Origin: an uncultured Lachnospiraceae bacterium
GTDB lineage: Bacteria > Bacillota > Clostridia > Lachnospirales > Lachnospiraceae
DNA: 64,000 bases
Direction: 5' to 3'
Assembly: GCA_910588895.1 (NCBI GenBank)
Contig: CAJUSS010000003.1
Location: 3,732-67,731, forward strand
Positions 1 to 8,917 of this stretch are shown here, one piece after another. Numbering within the stretch: the first letter of the stretch is position 1; every line of letters starts with the position of its first letter. Below the pieces are notes generated by a model. The model had not been told where the DNA came from and searched no databases. It saw nothing but the letters and a program-made list of their open reading frames with translations. Made by a program: the position numbers and the translations under genes.

Positions 1-3
1 TTC

Positions 4-32
4 CTGCAATTTTTCCCAGCTTGTGTTATACT
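4..32 (+). promoter_or_regulatory. Probable sigma-A promoter of a decayed small gene
   Basis: A CTGCAA -35 element (4-9) and a TATACT -10 element (27-32) are separated by 17 bases. They sit about 80 bases before the ATG at 114, which has its own good ribosome site. The -35 is imperfect and lies at the window edge, so the call is moderate. Confidence 0.4.
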
Positions 33-113
33 TATCTTACCCACCCAGCATCCTCCGCAGGATGTACATGACACGACTCAACAAACCTATCATCAAAGAA
101 AGGAAGGTAATCT

Positions 114-299
114 ATGGATACTTCAAGTATTTTTGCTGATATAACGCTCACAGAACCTGAAAAGATAGAGGCCTTTATCAATGCCCTTGAGGCTTCTATC
201 GCTGATCCAATGCCTCCTTGAGATAGACCAAGACAAACGGTATTGTCTGATCCTGATCAGATAAAAACGATACTAGAGAAATGGAAGCGCAATGGATGA
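114..299 (+). pseudogene. Small acidic ORF interrupted by one in-frame TGA
   Basis: An AAAGGAAGG ribosome site (about 99-107) precedes ATG 114. Reading continues for 35 codons (MDTSSIFADITLTEPEKIEA at the start) to a TGA at 219-221. The same frame then stays open and protein-like (DRPRQTVLSDPDQIKTILEK) to a second TGA at 297-299. The composition is uniform across the stop, which suggests one roughly 61-codon gene broken by a single nonsense change. The alternative is that the gene really ends at 221 with 35 residues. I do not recognise the family with certainty. A possible second ORF starts at 292, overlapping the final stop. The stretch is AT-rich compared with most of the window. Confidence 0.4.
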
Positions 300-602
300 A
301 CACGATACCGCAGATCATCAATATCTTAGATGCATTTAGCCTACAGCGGAGAAGAGGCCTTAATGAACAGGCTTTCTGTTTTCCTATGTCCTGTAAATAG
401 TGCGATCGATGGATTTCTAAAAAAAGTGCTTTGGATCTTGCAAGACGAAAAGCTTCCATCACTTATCTTGTTCTATCTCGACTGCGAGGATAAACAGCAT
501 CTAAAGGACTTCTACATAAATAAGCATCACTATAAGATCTTCGGGGAGCGTTACTCTCATTCTGACAGTATACGCTATCTCCAGATGATACGCTTCTTTT
601 GA
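292..602 (+). pseudogene. Possible frameshifted downstream partner ORF
   Basis: ATG 292 overlaps the TGA of the preceding ORF and reads only 15 codons before TAG. A second open stretch in another frame begins at about 330 and runs to 602. It ends with sequence that looks like a real protein end: charged and aromatic, including LILFYLDCEDKQHLKDFY. Joining the two frames near 337 would give one protein of about 100 residues, translationally coupled to the small ORF before it. This joining is inference. No family is recognised, and the remaining 603-730 holds nothing I can identify. Confidence 0.25.
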
Positions 603-730
603 CGACCTGCTTTTCTCACATAGGAACAGCAAAAACAGGCCCTCCTGCAGCCATATCCGCTGCAAGAAGACCTGTTGTTTTTGCCTTTATCTGCTCCTGT
701 GTCCCATCCGGTCCCCGGTCAGACAGCCCT

Positions 731-2482
731 CTAGACTCCGCCAGGGCCAGCCGCTATGGCTTCTGCCGACATCCCGGCTCCCGCCGGCGTTCCTGTTCCC
801 GCAGGCGCTCCGGCATCCGCCATCGTTCCAGCTCCCGCCGTCGTCCCTTCCTCTACCGGCACCGGCGTACAAGCGCCGCTCCCGTCCGCGCGATACCGCG
901 CGCCGTCCCGTTCAAGCTCTGCGTTCGCCGCCATAGCCCCGGAGCCATCCAGATAGTAGAGCGCTCCGTTTATCTCCTGCCAGCCTGTCAGCATCGCTCC
1001 AGAGCTGTTCATGTAATACCAGGTCCCATTTATGTTCTGCCAGCCCGTCTGCATCACGCCGGAGCTATCCAGATAGTACCAGGTCCCGTTTATGTTCTGC
1101 CAGCCCGTCTGCATAGCGCCGGAGCTGCTCATATAGTACCAGGCCCCGTCTATGCTCTGCCAGCCCGTCTGCATCCGGCCATCCTCTGCCAGATGATACC
1201 GGCTGCCGCCTATCTCCTGCCAGCCTGTCTGCATCATGCCGTTATCCGCCATATAGTACCAGGAACCGTCCACACTGGCCCAGCCTTTGCTCATCTCACC
1301 AGAAGGCTGGAAATGATACCTGGCCCCATCCAGCTGCTGCCAGCCTGTATCCATGGTCCCGGATCCGCTCAGATGATATCTCTGGCCTCCGATGTCCTGC
1401 CAGCCCGTCTGCATCCGGCCGTCATCCGCCAGATAGTACCAGCTTCCGTCCACCTGCCGCCAGCCGGTGACCATCCGCCCGTTCTCCCGCAGATAATACC
1501 AGCTTCCGTCCACCGACTTCCAGCCTGTGGACATCCGGCCTGTGTCCTCGTCCAGGTGATACCATCCTTCCGGCATGGACATCCAGCCCTTTACGGGACT
1601 CCCGATCCCATCCAGATAGAACCATCCGGTGCCGTCATCAATCCAGGTTTCCTTCTGCATCGAATGATCCTTATAGTAATATGTATTTCCTCCGATCGTC
1701 CTCCAGAGATCTCCCGGAAGGTTCCGGGTATGATCCGTGAACAGAAGATCGATATCTACATTTCCTTTGATCCCATTGACAGAGCCAGTGCTGGTGGCCT
1801 GCCACATAGATGGACTGTCGTAGGTATACATCACATTGTACCGGGCTACCCATACATCATAGTTTAACTTGGATAAGTCGATCTTATTGTTCAGCCAGTA
1901 CTCATTGGCATACACCATCGGATGATAGCCTGCGGCCTGGATCTTCCGGCAAAAGGCGTTGATGATATCGCTGACCTGGGAAGGCGATAAGGTCCCCAAT
2001 GTCCCGCTGTCCTCCGCGTCAAATGCCACCGGATAAGAGATCGGGTAGTCCTTGATCAGATCCAGCACAAAATCCGCTTCCTGCTCCGCCATCTCCACCG
2101 ATGTGGCATAGGAATAGATATAAGCCCCCAGCTTGATCCCGGCTGCATGGGCCCGCTGGGCATTGACCCGGAAATTCGGATCCACCGCGCCTTTATACCG
2201 GGTCCCCAGCATGACAAACTCCACGTCATCCTGCCGGACCTGCTCCCAGTCGATCTCCTGCTGCCAATGGGAGACATCGATCCCTCTGGCGATGGCTCCG
2301 TTGATCGGTGTGCCGTCCTCCATCTGGTATATGCCGCCCACTTTCTCCCAGGCGGCTGCCAGTGCGGTCAATGGCTGGGATGCACATAGACACAGGCAGC
2401 TTGCACACGCGACGATCTGCTTCCACAGCTTCTTTCGCACCCTTTGCTCTCTACTTTTATCTACCAAACCTCTTCTTTTCAT
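731..2482 (-). CDS. Secreted GH25 lysozyme (muramidase) with choline-type wall-binding repeats
   Basis: A secreted hydrolase of the peptidoglycan glycan backbone, probably acting on the producer's own wall or on neighbours. A basic N-terminus and hydrophobic segment ending LTALAAA form a signal peptide. A GH25 domain follows: GIDVSHWQQEIDW near its start, catalytic-type FDAEDSG, and ARYNVM and WQATS toward its end. After a linker come eleven 20-residue wall-binding repeats of TGWQ..NGTWYYLDSSGAM type. The protein closes with a low-complexity Ala/Gly/Pro/Thr tail of about 60 residues. ATG 2482 was chosen because AAAAGGAG lies 11 bases before it; an in-frame ATG at 2491 is only two bases from that site. 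The gene stands alone. The family is certain; the choline ligand is inferred from the repeats. Confidence 0.92.
   Translation of the reverse strand: MKRRGLVDKSREQRVRKKLWKQIVACASCLCLCASQPLTALAAAWEKVGGIYQMEDGTPINGAIARGIDVSHWQQEIDWEQVRQDDVEFVMLGTRYKGAVDPNFRVNAQRAHAAGIKLGAYIYSYATSVEMAEQEADFVLDLIKDYPISYPVAFDAEDSGTLGTLSPSQVSDIINAFCRKIQAAGYHPMVYANEYWLNNKIDLSKLNYDVWVARYNVMYTYDSPSMWQATSTGSVNGIKGNVDIDLLFTDHTRNLPGDLWRTIGGNTYYYKDHSMQKETWIDDGTGWFYLDGIGSPVKGWMSMPEGWYHLDEDTGRMSTGWKSVDGSWYYLRENGRMVTGWRQVDGSWYYLADDGRMQTGWQDIGGQRYHLSGSGTMDTGWQQLDGARYHFQPSGEMSKGWASVDGSWYYMADNGMMQTGWQEIGGSRYHLAEDGRMQTGWQSIDGAWYYMSSSGAMQTGWQNINGTWYYLDSSGVMQTGWQNINGTWYYMNSSGAMLTGWQEINGALYYLDGSGAMAANAELERDGARYRADGSGACTPVPVEEGTTAGAGTMADAGAPAGTGTPAGAGMSAEAIAAGPGGV
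929..1588 (-). repeat. Eleven 60-bp tandem repeats coding wall-binding modules
   Basis: The reading frame of the lysozyme shows eleven consecutive 20-codon units with invariant GW, then G.WYY or G.RYH, then G.M. The DNA period is exactly 60 bases. The units nearest the C-terminus are the most alike (NINGTWYY appears twice), which suggests recent duplication there. This is protein-repeat DNA, not a CRISPR array. Confidence 0.9.
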
Positions 2483-2903
2483 CTGCTCCATGACTCCTTT
2501 TCTCCATCGATATTTGTCCAGTCCAAACCTTTTCTGATCTGCGTTTTCCCACTCTGACCTTTTAGTAAACCGATGCTTTAACCAGTCTTTTCCAGACCCA
2601 CCAGCACTATGCTCTATGCCGATCTTGCAGTCATAAGTTACCTTCTGACCCACAGAAGACAGCTTGATTTTAGCACAAAAATAAGAAAACACCTATTACG
2701 AGGTGCTTTCTCTTTCTTACATTTTCCTAAACAATGCGTTTTCGCAAACCGCCTAGCCAACTCATATCATCGCGCCCGATCTTCCCTGCAGCGATCGGCT
2801 ATCTGTGGCTATCATCCATCACAAGCCTCTTATGACACTGCCAAGGTCAGCCGCTTAAAATATCATCTGTCTGAACGATCTAAAGAGATCTCATTTAATT
2901 TCT
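2483..2903. other. AT-rich intergenic stretch
   Basis: About 420 bases between the lysozyme start and the broken gene on the same strand. The lysozyme frame stays open upstream to 2692 without a better ribosome site. A possible -10 for the lysozyme gene lies on the minus strand near 2675, but I could not assign a convincing -35. No RNA gene or repeat is visible. Confidence 0.4.
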
Positions 2904-3689
2904 TCAGATCATGTTGCTCGATCCAGATCCCACTATCATCTTTTCTATCTCGTCTAGCACCTGATCCATGTTTTCTTGGAACAATGACCATACTCTCTTT
3001 TTTAGATCACTGCTAAAAAGATCTAACGTTGGGATAAGGATACGCTTTTTTTGCGAAAAATCGCTCTTTACTCTATCGATGGCATCGCTAAGATAGATCG
3101 TCTGTTTCATCGGATCGCACTGTTTATCCTTCTGTGTCACATCTATGATCTGTCGCGTTACATCCTCAAAAAAACGAAAATATTTTGTCAATTTAGTAGC
3201 GACCGTAGCAGACTCTTGCGTTCCTACTTTCCCAGATACAAGTTTAAAGATTTTACTCTCGTTTTCTTGTCTGTATCCTCTCGCATGTAAATTCAGATGT
3301 TTGACAAGGCCACTTCCAATAAATACATCTTTTGTATACTAATCTGTCGGATAATTTCCTGATATGACCAATCCATCCGCTTTACAAGATGATCTTCTGT
3401 ATGATTTTGCTGCTAACACGATCTCTCTTACCCTTCTGTCTATCCCACGATAAAAGATCTTTTTTAGAATATAGATGACTTCATCCGGATCTGTTGCAAT
3501 AGAAAAATCTTTAGGTATGGTCACTTTAACTATCCCATCCGTTTTTGTCAAAAAAAATCCGCTGCTGTCTTTATCATAAAATTTCTTATCGAACAGCGAT
3601 CTACTTGCATCAGAACTATAGACGATATCTCTTTGCGTCCTGTGTACAGTTTTTTTCCTTTTCTTACGGCGTTGAAATGAACGCATCAT
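2904..3689 (-). pseudogene. Broken gene: one long frame cut by an in-frame TAG
   Basis: Two open stretches lie in the same minus-strand frame. The first (3689 to 3339) begins with a very basic segment (MMRSFQRRKKRKKTVHRTQR) and continues into TDGIVKVTIPKDFSIATDPD. It ends at TAG 3339-3341. The next 49 codons are open and protein-like (YTKDVFIGSGLVKHLNLHAR) and run straight into the second stretch (3191 to 2904). The whole would be about 261 codons with one nonsense codon. The N-terminal part reminds me of STAS-like / histidine-kinase-like ATPase proteins with a basic leader, but no ATPase motif is visible further on, so there may also be an internal deletion. The region is AT-rich. The family assignment is tentative. 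Confidence 0.5.
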
Positions 3690-3912
3690 CTTCCGAAGCC
3701 TATTTTTATTGAATTGTATCCGTTTCCGTTTTCTTCTGGACCTTTACACGACAGCCTCATTTATCGAGTGTATTTTAGCATCACACGATCCTGCTTTTCA
3801 CACAGATCCTTTTTTATACAGATCATATTTATAACTATTTTATCAGACCCCCAGTAAGATCGCAACAACTATTCCCCCGTCTGCCCGTGATGACCATACA
3901 TTGGCTCCCCCT

Positions 3913-4710
3913 CTACCCCAGCGCCACATCCAGCACCATCATGACCAAGAACCCCATGGCAAAGCCCATGGTCCCGATATGGGAATGGGGCTCTCTGGAA
4001 GCCTCCGGGATCAGCTCTTCCACCACCACATAGACCATGGCCCCGGCTGCAAAGGCAAGCAGGTAGGGCAGCACCGGCGTGATGTACGCCGATAGGAGGA
4101 TCGTGATGAAGGCCCCGATCGGCTCCACCACCCCGGACGCCGTCCCATAAAGAAAGGCCTTTCTCCGCTTCATCCCTTCTGCCCTTAAGGGCAGGGAGAT
4201 GATCGCCCCCTCCGGAAAATTCTGGATCGCGATCCCGATCGCCAGGGCAAACGCGTCCGCCATGACGATCCCGGCCGTTCCGGAGAGCATACCGGCAAAG
4301 ATCACCCCCACCGCCATCCCTTCCGGGATATTGTGGACCGTGACCGCCAAGATCAGCATAGCGGTCTTGGATATGGTCGGAGAGATCCTATCGCCATCAT
4401 CCCCCTTCCTTCTATCTTCATCCTCCTTCAGATAGATCTCCGGCACTATGCGGTCTAAGAGCAGCATAGCCCCTATCCCCACGAAAAAACCAACAGCGGC
4501 AGGGATAAAAGCCAGCACGCCAAGCCCCTCTGCCATGTTGATCGACGGGATCAAAAGGGACCAGACCGAAGCCGCCATCATGACCCCCGAGGCAAAGCCT
4601 AAGAGTGTCTTCTGCACGTTCTGCCGCATCTGCCCCATCATAAAAAATACGCAGGCAGCACCGGCTGTGGTTCCGATAAATGGGATCATCACCCCAAAAA
4701 ATACTCTCAT
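3913..4710 (-). CDS. ZIP family divalent metal transporter
   Basis: An inner-membrane importer of Zn2+ or other divalent metals, of the GufA-like group of ZIP proteins. It has about eight hydrophobic segments. The two metal-binding helices are clear: VHNIPEGMAVG near residue 145 and IQNFPEGAIIS near 185, with a short acidic/basic loop (EDEDRRKGDDGD) before them. ATG 4710 was chosen because AAAGG stands six bases before it; upstream in-frame ATGs lack spacing. The gene lies in the same direction as an oligopeptide-type binding protein and a P1B metal exporter, a setting that fits metal homeostasis. Substrate selectivity cannot be read from the sequence. Confidence 0.9.
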   Translation of the reverse strand: MRVFFGVMIPFIGTTAGAACVFFMMGQMRQNVQKTLLGFASGVMMAASVWSLLIPSINMAEGLGVLAFIPAAVGFFVGIGAMLLLDRIVPEIYLKEDEDRRKGDDGDRISPTISKTAMLILAVTVHNIPEGMAVGVIFAGMLSGTAGIVMADAFALAIGIAIQNFPEGAIISLPLRAEGMKRRKAFLYGTASGVVEPIGAFITILLSAYITPVLPYLLAFAAGAMVYVVVEELIPEASREPHSHIGTMGFAMGFLVMMVLDVALG

Positions 4711-4846
4711 AGACATCCTTTCCAAACCCGATCCGGTCAACCTGCTCATCCAGATGATCCAGATCCGTCTTTGCTATTTTTAGCCTATGAGCGTATTGTT
4801 AAAAGGTGCTTGCCTTATCCCTCTGTCCTTCTGTCTTTTTGCCGCC

Positions 4847-6541
4847 CTACTCTCCCACTCCCTTTCGGGCGTACTTCCACACCCGGTTCACACCTACTGC
4901 CTGGAACACTGCCCCCTGCACATCTCGCTTTAATAACACCCGGACCGCCTTCTCACATACCGGGAATATCGCCGCCTGTTCCAATATGATCTCCTCTGCC
5001 TGATGGAGGATCTCCCATCTGGCCCAAGGATCCGCGCACAGCGGCTCTGTCCCAGAAGCCTCGAGCATCTGATCGTAAGCTCCATCCGACCAGCTCCCAT
5101 AGTTAAAGGGCGAGTCCGTGGTCCACATGCCAAGAAAAGCCACCGGATCGCTGTAATCCGCCCCCCACCGGGTAAGCCCCAGCTCATACTCGCCATGCTT
5201 CATCCGCTCCAGGCGCATCTTTTTGGGGACAGGCTCTAAGTGGATGGTCACTCCCGGGAGCGCTGTCTGGATCTCCGCCTGCAAAAACTGTCCCAGATCC
5301 TGAGCCGCTGTGGTGTCCTCCGTCAGCAGGGTAAAGGTAAAGGCCTCCTGCCCCAGCTCCCTTTTCGCCTGGGCCAGATAGCGCCGGGCCGCCTCCTTGT
5401 CCTCTCCGGCCTGGCCGTCCATCTCTCCCCAAAGCTCCTTGCCGTCCGGCCCTTTCACGAAGTCGGACGGGACCGCGCCGTAAGCCGCCTTAGAGCCATC
5501 CCTCATCACCAGATCCACCGCGGTCTCTTTATCATACGCCAGGGAAAGAGCCTTCCGCAGGCTCTCATTTTCCAATCCAGCCGCCTTTATGTTGGGCGAG
5601 ATATACCAGAGAGAGCCCAGTGGGAGCACGGCGGCTTCCTCATAGTCCGCATATCGCTCCGCCTGCTCGCCTGAAAGGATCGCCATATCCAGCTCCCCGC
5701 TCTCATACGCCATCAGCGCCTGCTGCGGATCCTTGACCACCTGATAGGAGATCGCCTCCAGATGGACCTGCTCGGCCTGCCAGTAGGTCGGATCTTTCAC
5801 CAAAACGATCTCCTGGCCGGAGGGCTGATAGCGCTCCAGGCAAAAAGGTCCATTGGTCAGGACTGTCTCCGGCGATGTGCCATAGGGCATTCCATACCGC
5901 TCCTCACAGCTCTCAAAAAATGCCTGATCCATGGGGTAAAATACCGGCATCGCCAACATCGATAAAAAGTAAGGGACGGACCTTTCCAGCTCCACCTCCA
6001 AGGTCCTTTCATCGACCGCACGGATCCCCAAAGCCTCCGGTCCCAGCTCCCCGGCCAGGATCTTTTCCGCGTTTAAGATCCCGGCCGCCTTGAACAGGAG
6101 CCCATTTTCATTCCCCTCCTTCGGATCGATCCCCCGCTGCCAGCCGTATACAAAGTCCTCCGCCGTCACCTGGCTCCCATCGGACCAGACCGCTTCCCGC
6201 AGGGTGAAGCGGTAGCCCCTGCCGTCCGGCGCGCTTTTTGTCTCCGCCGCCAGCGCAGGGCATATCTCTCCCTTTTCATCTACTCCGTAAAGCCCTTCCA
6301 TCATGCAGGCGATCACCTCAAAGGAAGCGCTGTCCACTGCCGCCTGGGGGTCCAATGTAGAGACCTCTGCATCCAACGGCAGCTTCAGGATCTGGTCCTC
6401 GCTCACATCTCGTGCCTGTCCGCCTATATCCGTGCCGCTGCCCTCTCCTTTTTCTCCTCCACCGCAGCCGGTGATCCCCCATACTATAGATAATGCGAGC
6501 ACCACGGCCCAAACGGCCGCTCTGCCAGATCTCCTCTCCAT
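4847..6541 (-). CDS. Peptide/nickel-type ABC substrate-binding lipoprotein (SBP family 5)
   Basis: An extracytoplasmic solute-binding protein of the OppA/MppA/NikA superfamily. A signal sequence ends in a lipobox (VWGITGCGGG), followed by a Gly/Ser linker. The mature part shows family hallmarks: LDPQAAVDSASF, a YRFTLR...WSDGSQVTAEDFVYGW block, and TNGPFCLERY, over about 565 residues, the usual size. Start ATG 6541 follows AAGGGAGAT; an ORF extension upstream lacks a ribosome site. No permease or ATPase gene is adjacent, so it is an orphan component that must use a transporter coded elsewhere. Its position between a ZIP importer and a P1B ATPase hints at a metal or metal-chelate ligand, but oligopeptides are equally possible. 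Confidence 0.88.
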   Translation of the reverse strand: MERRSGRAAVWAVVLALSIVWGITGCGGGEKGEGSGTDIGGQARDVSEDQILKLPLDAEVSTLDPQAAVDSASFEVIACMMEGLYGVDEKGEICPALAAETKSAPDGRGYRFTLREAVWSDGSQVTAEDFVYGWQRGIDPKEGNENGLLFKAAGILNAEKILAGELGPEALGIRAVDERTLEVELERSVPYFLSMLAMPVFYPMDQAFFESCEERYGMPYGTSPETVLTNGPFCLERYQPSGQEIVLVKDPTYWQAEQVHLEAISYQVVKDPQQALMAYESGELDMAILSGEQAERYADYEEAAVLPLGSLWYISPNIKAAGLENESLRKALSLAYDKETAVDLVMRDGSKAAYGAVPSDFVKGPDGKELWGEMDGQAGEDKEAARRYLAQAKRELGQEAFTFTLLTEDTTAAQDLGQFLQAEIQTALPGVTIHLEPVPKKMRLERMKHGEYELGLTRWGADYSDPVAFLGMWTTDSPFNYGSWSDGAYDQMLEASGTEPLCADPWARWEILHQAEEIILEQAAIFPVCEKAVRVLLKRDVQGAVFQAVGVNRVWKYARKGVGE

Positions 6542-6606
6542 ATCGACTATCTCCCTTCTCGTCCAAGTTCTCCCTGCCCTCCCCGCAAAACAGCAAGACA
6601 ACGCCA

Positions 6607-6651
6607 GATATGCCCATGGACGCCCGCACAAAAAGCGTCCATGGGCATATC
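6607..6651. repeat. Perfect 17-bp inverted repeat between two co-directional genes
   Basis: GATATGCCCATGGACGC (6607-6623) is repeated exactly in inverse at 6635-6651 with an 11-base loop. It lies 51 bases past the stop of the P-type ATPase gene on the minus strand. It would form a strong RNA hairpin. There is no clean T-run, so it may be a poor or factor-assisted terminator, an mRNA-stabilising 3' end, or a protein-binding site. Confidence 0.75.
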
Positions 6652-6701
6652 GATCCTGCCTCCTATCTTACCGCATATCCTTCCGATAGCCAAGTCTTTC
6701 C

Positions 6702-8579
6702 TCAGGCCGGCCGATCGATCTTTAAAGCCCGCATAGCGTTCAAGATCGCGATCACCGAGACCCCAACATCTGCGAACACGGCTTCCCACATGTTCGCCAC
6801 CCCAAACGCACCTAAGAGCAGCACCAATGCCTTGACCCCCAGGGCAAAGACGATGTTCTGCTTCACGATCAAAAGGGTCTTTCGGGCGATCTTGACCACC
6901 TGTGCGATCTTCTGCACATCGTCGTCCATCAGAACCACATCCGCCGCCTCGATCGCCGCGTCGGATCCCATGCTCCCCATGGCGATCCCGATATCGGCTC
7001 TGGTCAGCACAGGGGCGTCATTGATCCCATCCCCCACAAAGGCCAGGCGTTCCCCGGGCGGCTGCTGTTTTAAGAGCGCTTCCACCTGGTCCACCTTATC
7101 CGCCGGAAGGAGCTCTGCGTGTACCGAATCCAGCCCCAGCTCCCTGGCGGTGGCCTGGGCCACCTCCTTCCGGTCGCCGGTCAGCATGACGCACTGCTTT
7201 ACACCCACCCGCTTCATATCCCGGATCGCGTCCTTCGCGCCGTCCTTGATCTTGTCGGAGATCACGATCGCGCCGGCAAAGGCTCCGTCATAGGCCACAT
7301 ACACCACCGTGCCCGTGCCGGCACAGGCTTCATAGGGGATCTTCATCTGTTCCATCAGCTTTCGGTTGCCCACAAGGACCGTCTTCCCTTCCAGCTTGGC
7401 CCGGATACCGTGGCCGAAGATCTCCTCCCCTTCCTCCACCAGCCCGATCTCCACCGGCTTTCCGTAAGCAGCTTTGATCGGCGCTGCGATCGGATGGTCG
7501 GAACAGCTCTCGCCATAAGCCGCCAGGCGCAGCACCCGCTCCTCATCCCCATCCGGGGCCACGATCTGGGTGACCTTGAACTCTCCCTTGGTCAATGTGC
7601 CGGTCTTATCAAATACGATGGTGGTCATCTCCGCCACCGCCTCTAGAAAATTGCTCCCTTTTACCAGCACGCCGATCCGGGAAGCTGCCCCGATCCCGCC
7701 GAAAAATCCCAGCGGCACCGAGATCACCAGCGCACAGGGACAGGAGATCACCAGAAAGATACAGGCTCTCTGGATCCACTCTCCCCATCCCCCTCCCAGG
7801 ATCAGCGGAGGTGCCACAGCCAGGATGGCTGCCCCTATGGTGACCGCCGGAGTATAATAGCGGGCAAAATGCGTGATGAAGTTCTCCACCTTCGCCTTCT
7901 TGCTCCCCGCATCCTCCACCAGCTCCAGGATCTTTGACACCGTGGAATCCTCAAATGCCTTTGTCACCTGCACCTTCAGCATCCCGCTGCCGTTGATGCA
8001 GCCGCTGACGACCTCATCGCCTGCCGAGGCCTTTCGCGGGACCGACTCGCCGGTCAGCGCCGCCGTATCGATCATGGATGTGCCCTCCACCACGATGCCG
8101 TCTAAAGGGATCCTCTCCCCTGCCCGGATCAGGATGACATCTCCCGGCTCCACATCATCCGGGTCCACCTGCACCAGCTGTCCGTCCTGTTCGATATTGG
8201 CAAATTCCGGGCAGATATCCATCATATCCGCGATCGACTGGCGGGAGCGGCTCACCGCATGATCCTGGAACAGCTCTCCCACCTGATAAAAGAGCATGAC
8301 CGCCAATGCCTCCAGATACTCGCCCACGCCAAAGGCGCCAAAGGTGGCGATCATCATCAGGAAATTTTCATCGAAGATCTGGCCGTGGCGGATGTTTCTC
8401 GCCGCCTTCCAGATGATATCATATCCGATCAGGAGATACGGCAATAGATAGGCGATAAAGCCTGCCGGGAACTGCCCTATCCAGGGAAACGCCCCGCTCT
8501 TATCTCCGATCAGCAGCCCGATGAACCATACAAACGTCACGATGATGCGAGCCAGCATCTTTTTTTGTTTTCCCGTCAT
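6702..8579 (-). CDS. P1B-type heavy-metal-exporting ATPase, Zn/Cd type
   Basis: An inner-membrane ATPase that expels soft divalent metals (Zn2+, Cd2+, Pb2+). Visible motifs: the CPCALVIS membrane metal site, DKTGTLTKG with the phosphorylated Asp, the SDHPIAAPI HP-locus, MLTGDRKEVA and GDGINDAPVL. At 625 residues it lacks the usual N-terminal HMA domain. That domain is instead coded as a separate small protein just upstream (8598-8816). The start has GGAGG upstream within the 19-base gap. Order ArsR - HMA - ATPase on one strand indicates a metal-induced operon. Zn/Cd rather than Cu is suggested by CPC followed by ALVIS together with an SmtB/CadC-type regulator. Confidence 0.93.
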   Translation of the reverse strand: MTGKQKKMLARIIVTFVWFIGLLIGDKSGAFPWIGQFPAGFIAYLLPYLLIGYDIIWKAARNIRHGQIFDENFLMMIATFGAFGVGEYLEALAVMLFYQVGELFQDHAVSRSRQSIADMMDICPEFANIEQDGQLVQVDPDDVEPGDVILIRAGERIPLDGIVVEGTSMIDTAALTGESVPRKASAGDEVVSGCINGSGMLKVQVTKAFEDSTVSKILELVEDAGSKKAKVENFITHFARYYTPAVTIGAAILAVAPPLILGGGWGEWIQRACIFLVISCPCALVISVPLGFFGGIGAASRIGVLVKGSNFLEAVAEMTTIVFDKTGTLTKGEFKVTQIVAPDGDEERVLRLAAYGESCSDHPIAAPIKAAYGKPVEIGLVEEGEEIFGHGIRAKLEGKTVLVGNRKLMEQMKIPYEACAGTGTVVYVAYDGAFAGAIVISDKIKDGAKDAIRDMKRVGVKQCVMLTGDRKEVAQATARELGLDSVHAELLPADKVDQVEALLKQQPPGERLAFVGDGINDAPVLTRADIGIAMGSMGSDAAIEAADVVLMDDDVQKIAQVVKIARKTLLIVKQNIVFALGVKALVLLLGAFGVANMWEAVFADVGVSVIAILNAMRALKIDRPA

Positions 8580-8597
8580 GACTCCAAGGCCTCCTCA

Positions 8598-8816
8598 TTA
8601 CATCAAGATCTTGCAATCCGGCTCCACCTTTGCGCAGCAAGCCTTCACCTGCTCCATGATCGCATCGAAGCGGTCGTCCTCTGCATCGATGGTCATCTTC
8701 TGCATCATAAAACTGACGCTGGCGTCATGGACGCCGGGGATCTTCTTGATCGCATCCTCCATCTTGGCCGCACAATTGGCGCAATCTAAGTCCTGTAATC
8801 TAAATTTTTTCTTCAT
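8598..8816 (-). CDS. Stand-alone HMA-domain metallochaperone
   Basis: A 72-residue heavy-metal-associated domain. The metal loop is LDCANCAAKMED near residue 10, a C-x2-C motif preceded by Asp (DCANC), which is typical of Zn/Cd-handling rather than Cu-handling HMAs. A second Cys pair (CC) and CK are near the C-terminus. GCAAGGAGG precedes the ATG by a good distance. It probably hands metal to, or regulates, the neighbouring P1B ATPase, which has no HMA domain of its own. The pair looks like a split version of the common fused gene. Confidence 0.9.
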   Translation of the reverse strand: MKKKFRLQDLDCANCAAKMEDAIKKIPGVHDASVSFMMQKMTIDAEDDRFDAIMEQVKACCAKVEPDCKILM

Positions 8817-8917
8817 CGTGTCATCCTCCTTGCTCTAGGCTCTTTCTCTGCTCTTTTTATATCCGCCCGATCTCCCGCAGCCTCCCTGCACCCGTTTCGA
8901 TCGGCAGCCGCGGACCG

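Noticed and set aside
929..1588. Regular 60-bp repeats as a possible CRISPR array
   Set aside because: There are no constant repeats alternating with unique spacers; the units are continuous codons of a protein.
599..1867. Long plus-strand open frame over the lysozyme repeats
   Set aside because: It is the antisense of the wall-binding repeats; its Pro/His/Arg repeats follow from the 60-bp period and it has no ribosome site.
114..3341. Alternative genetic code or stop suppression to explain in-frame TGA and TAG
   Set aside because: Many intact genes in the window end at TGA or TAG with genes or terminators right after, so these are more simply nonsense mutations.
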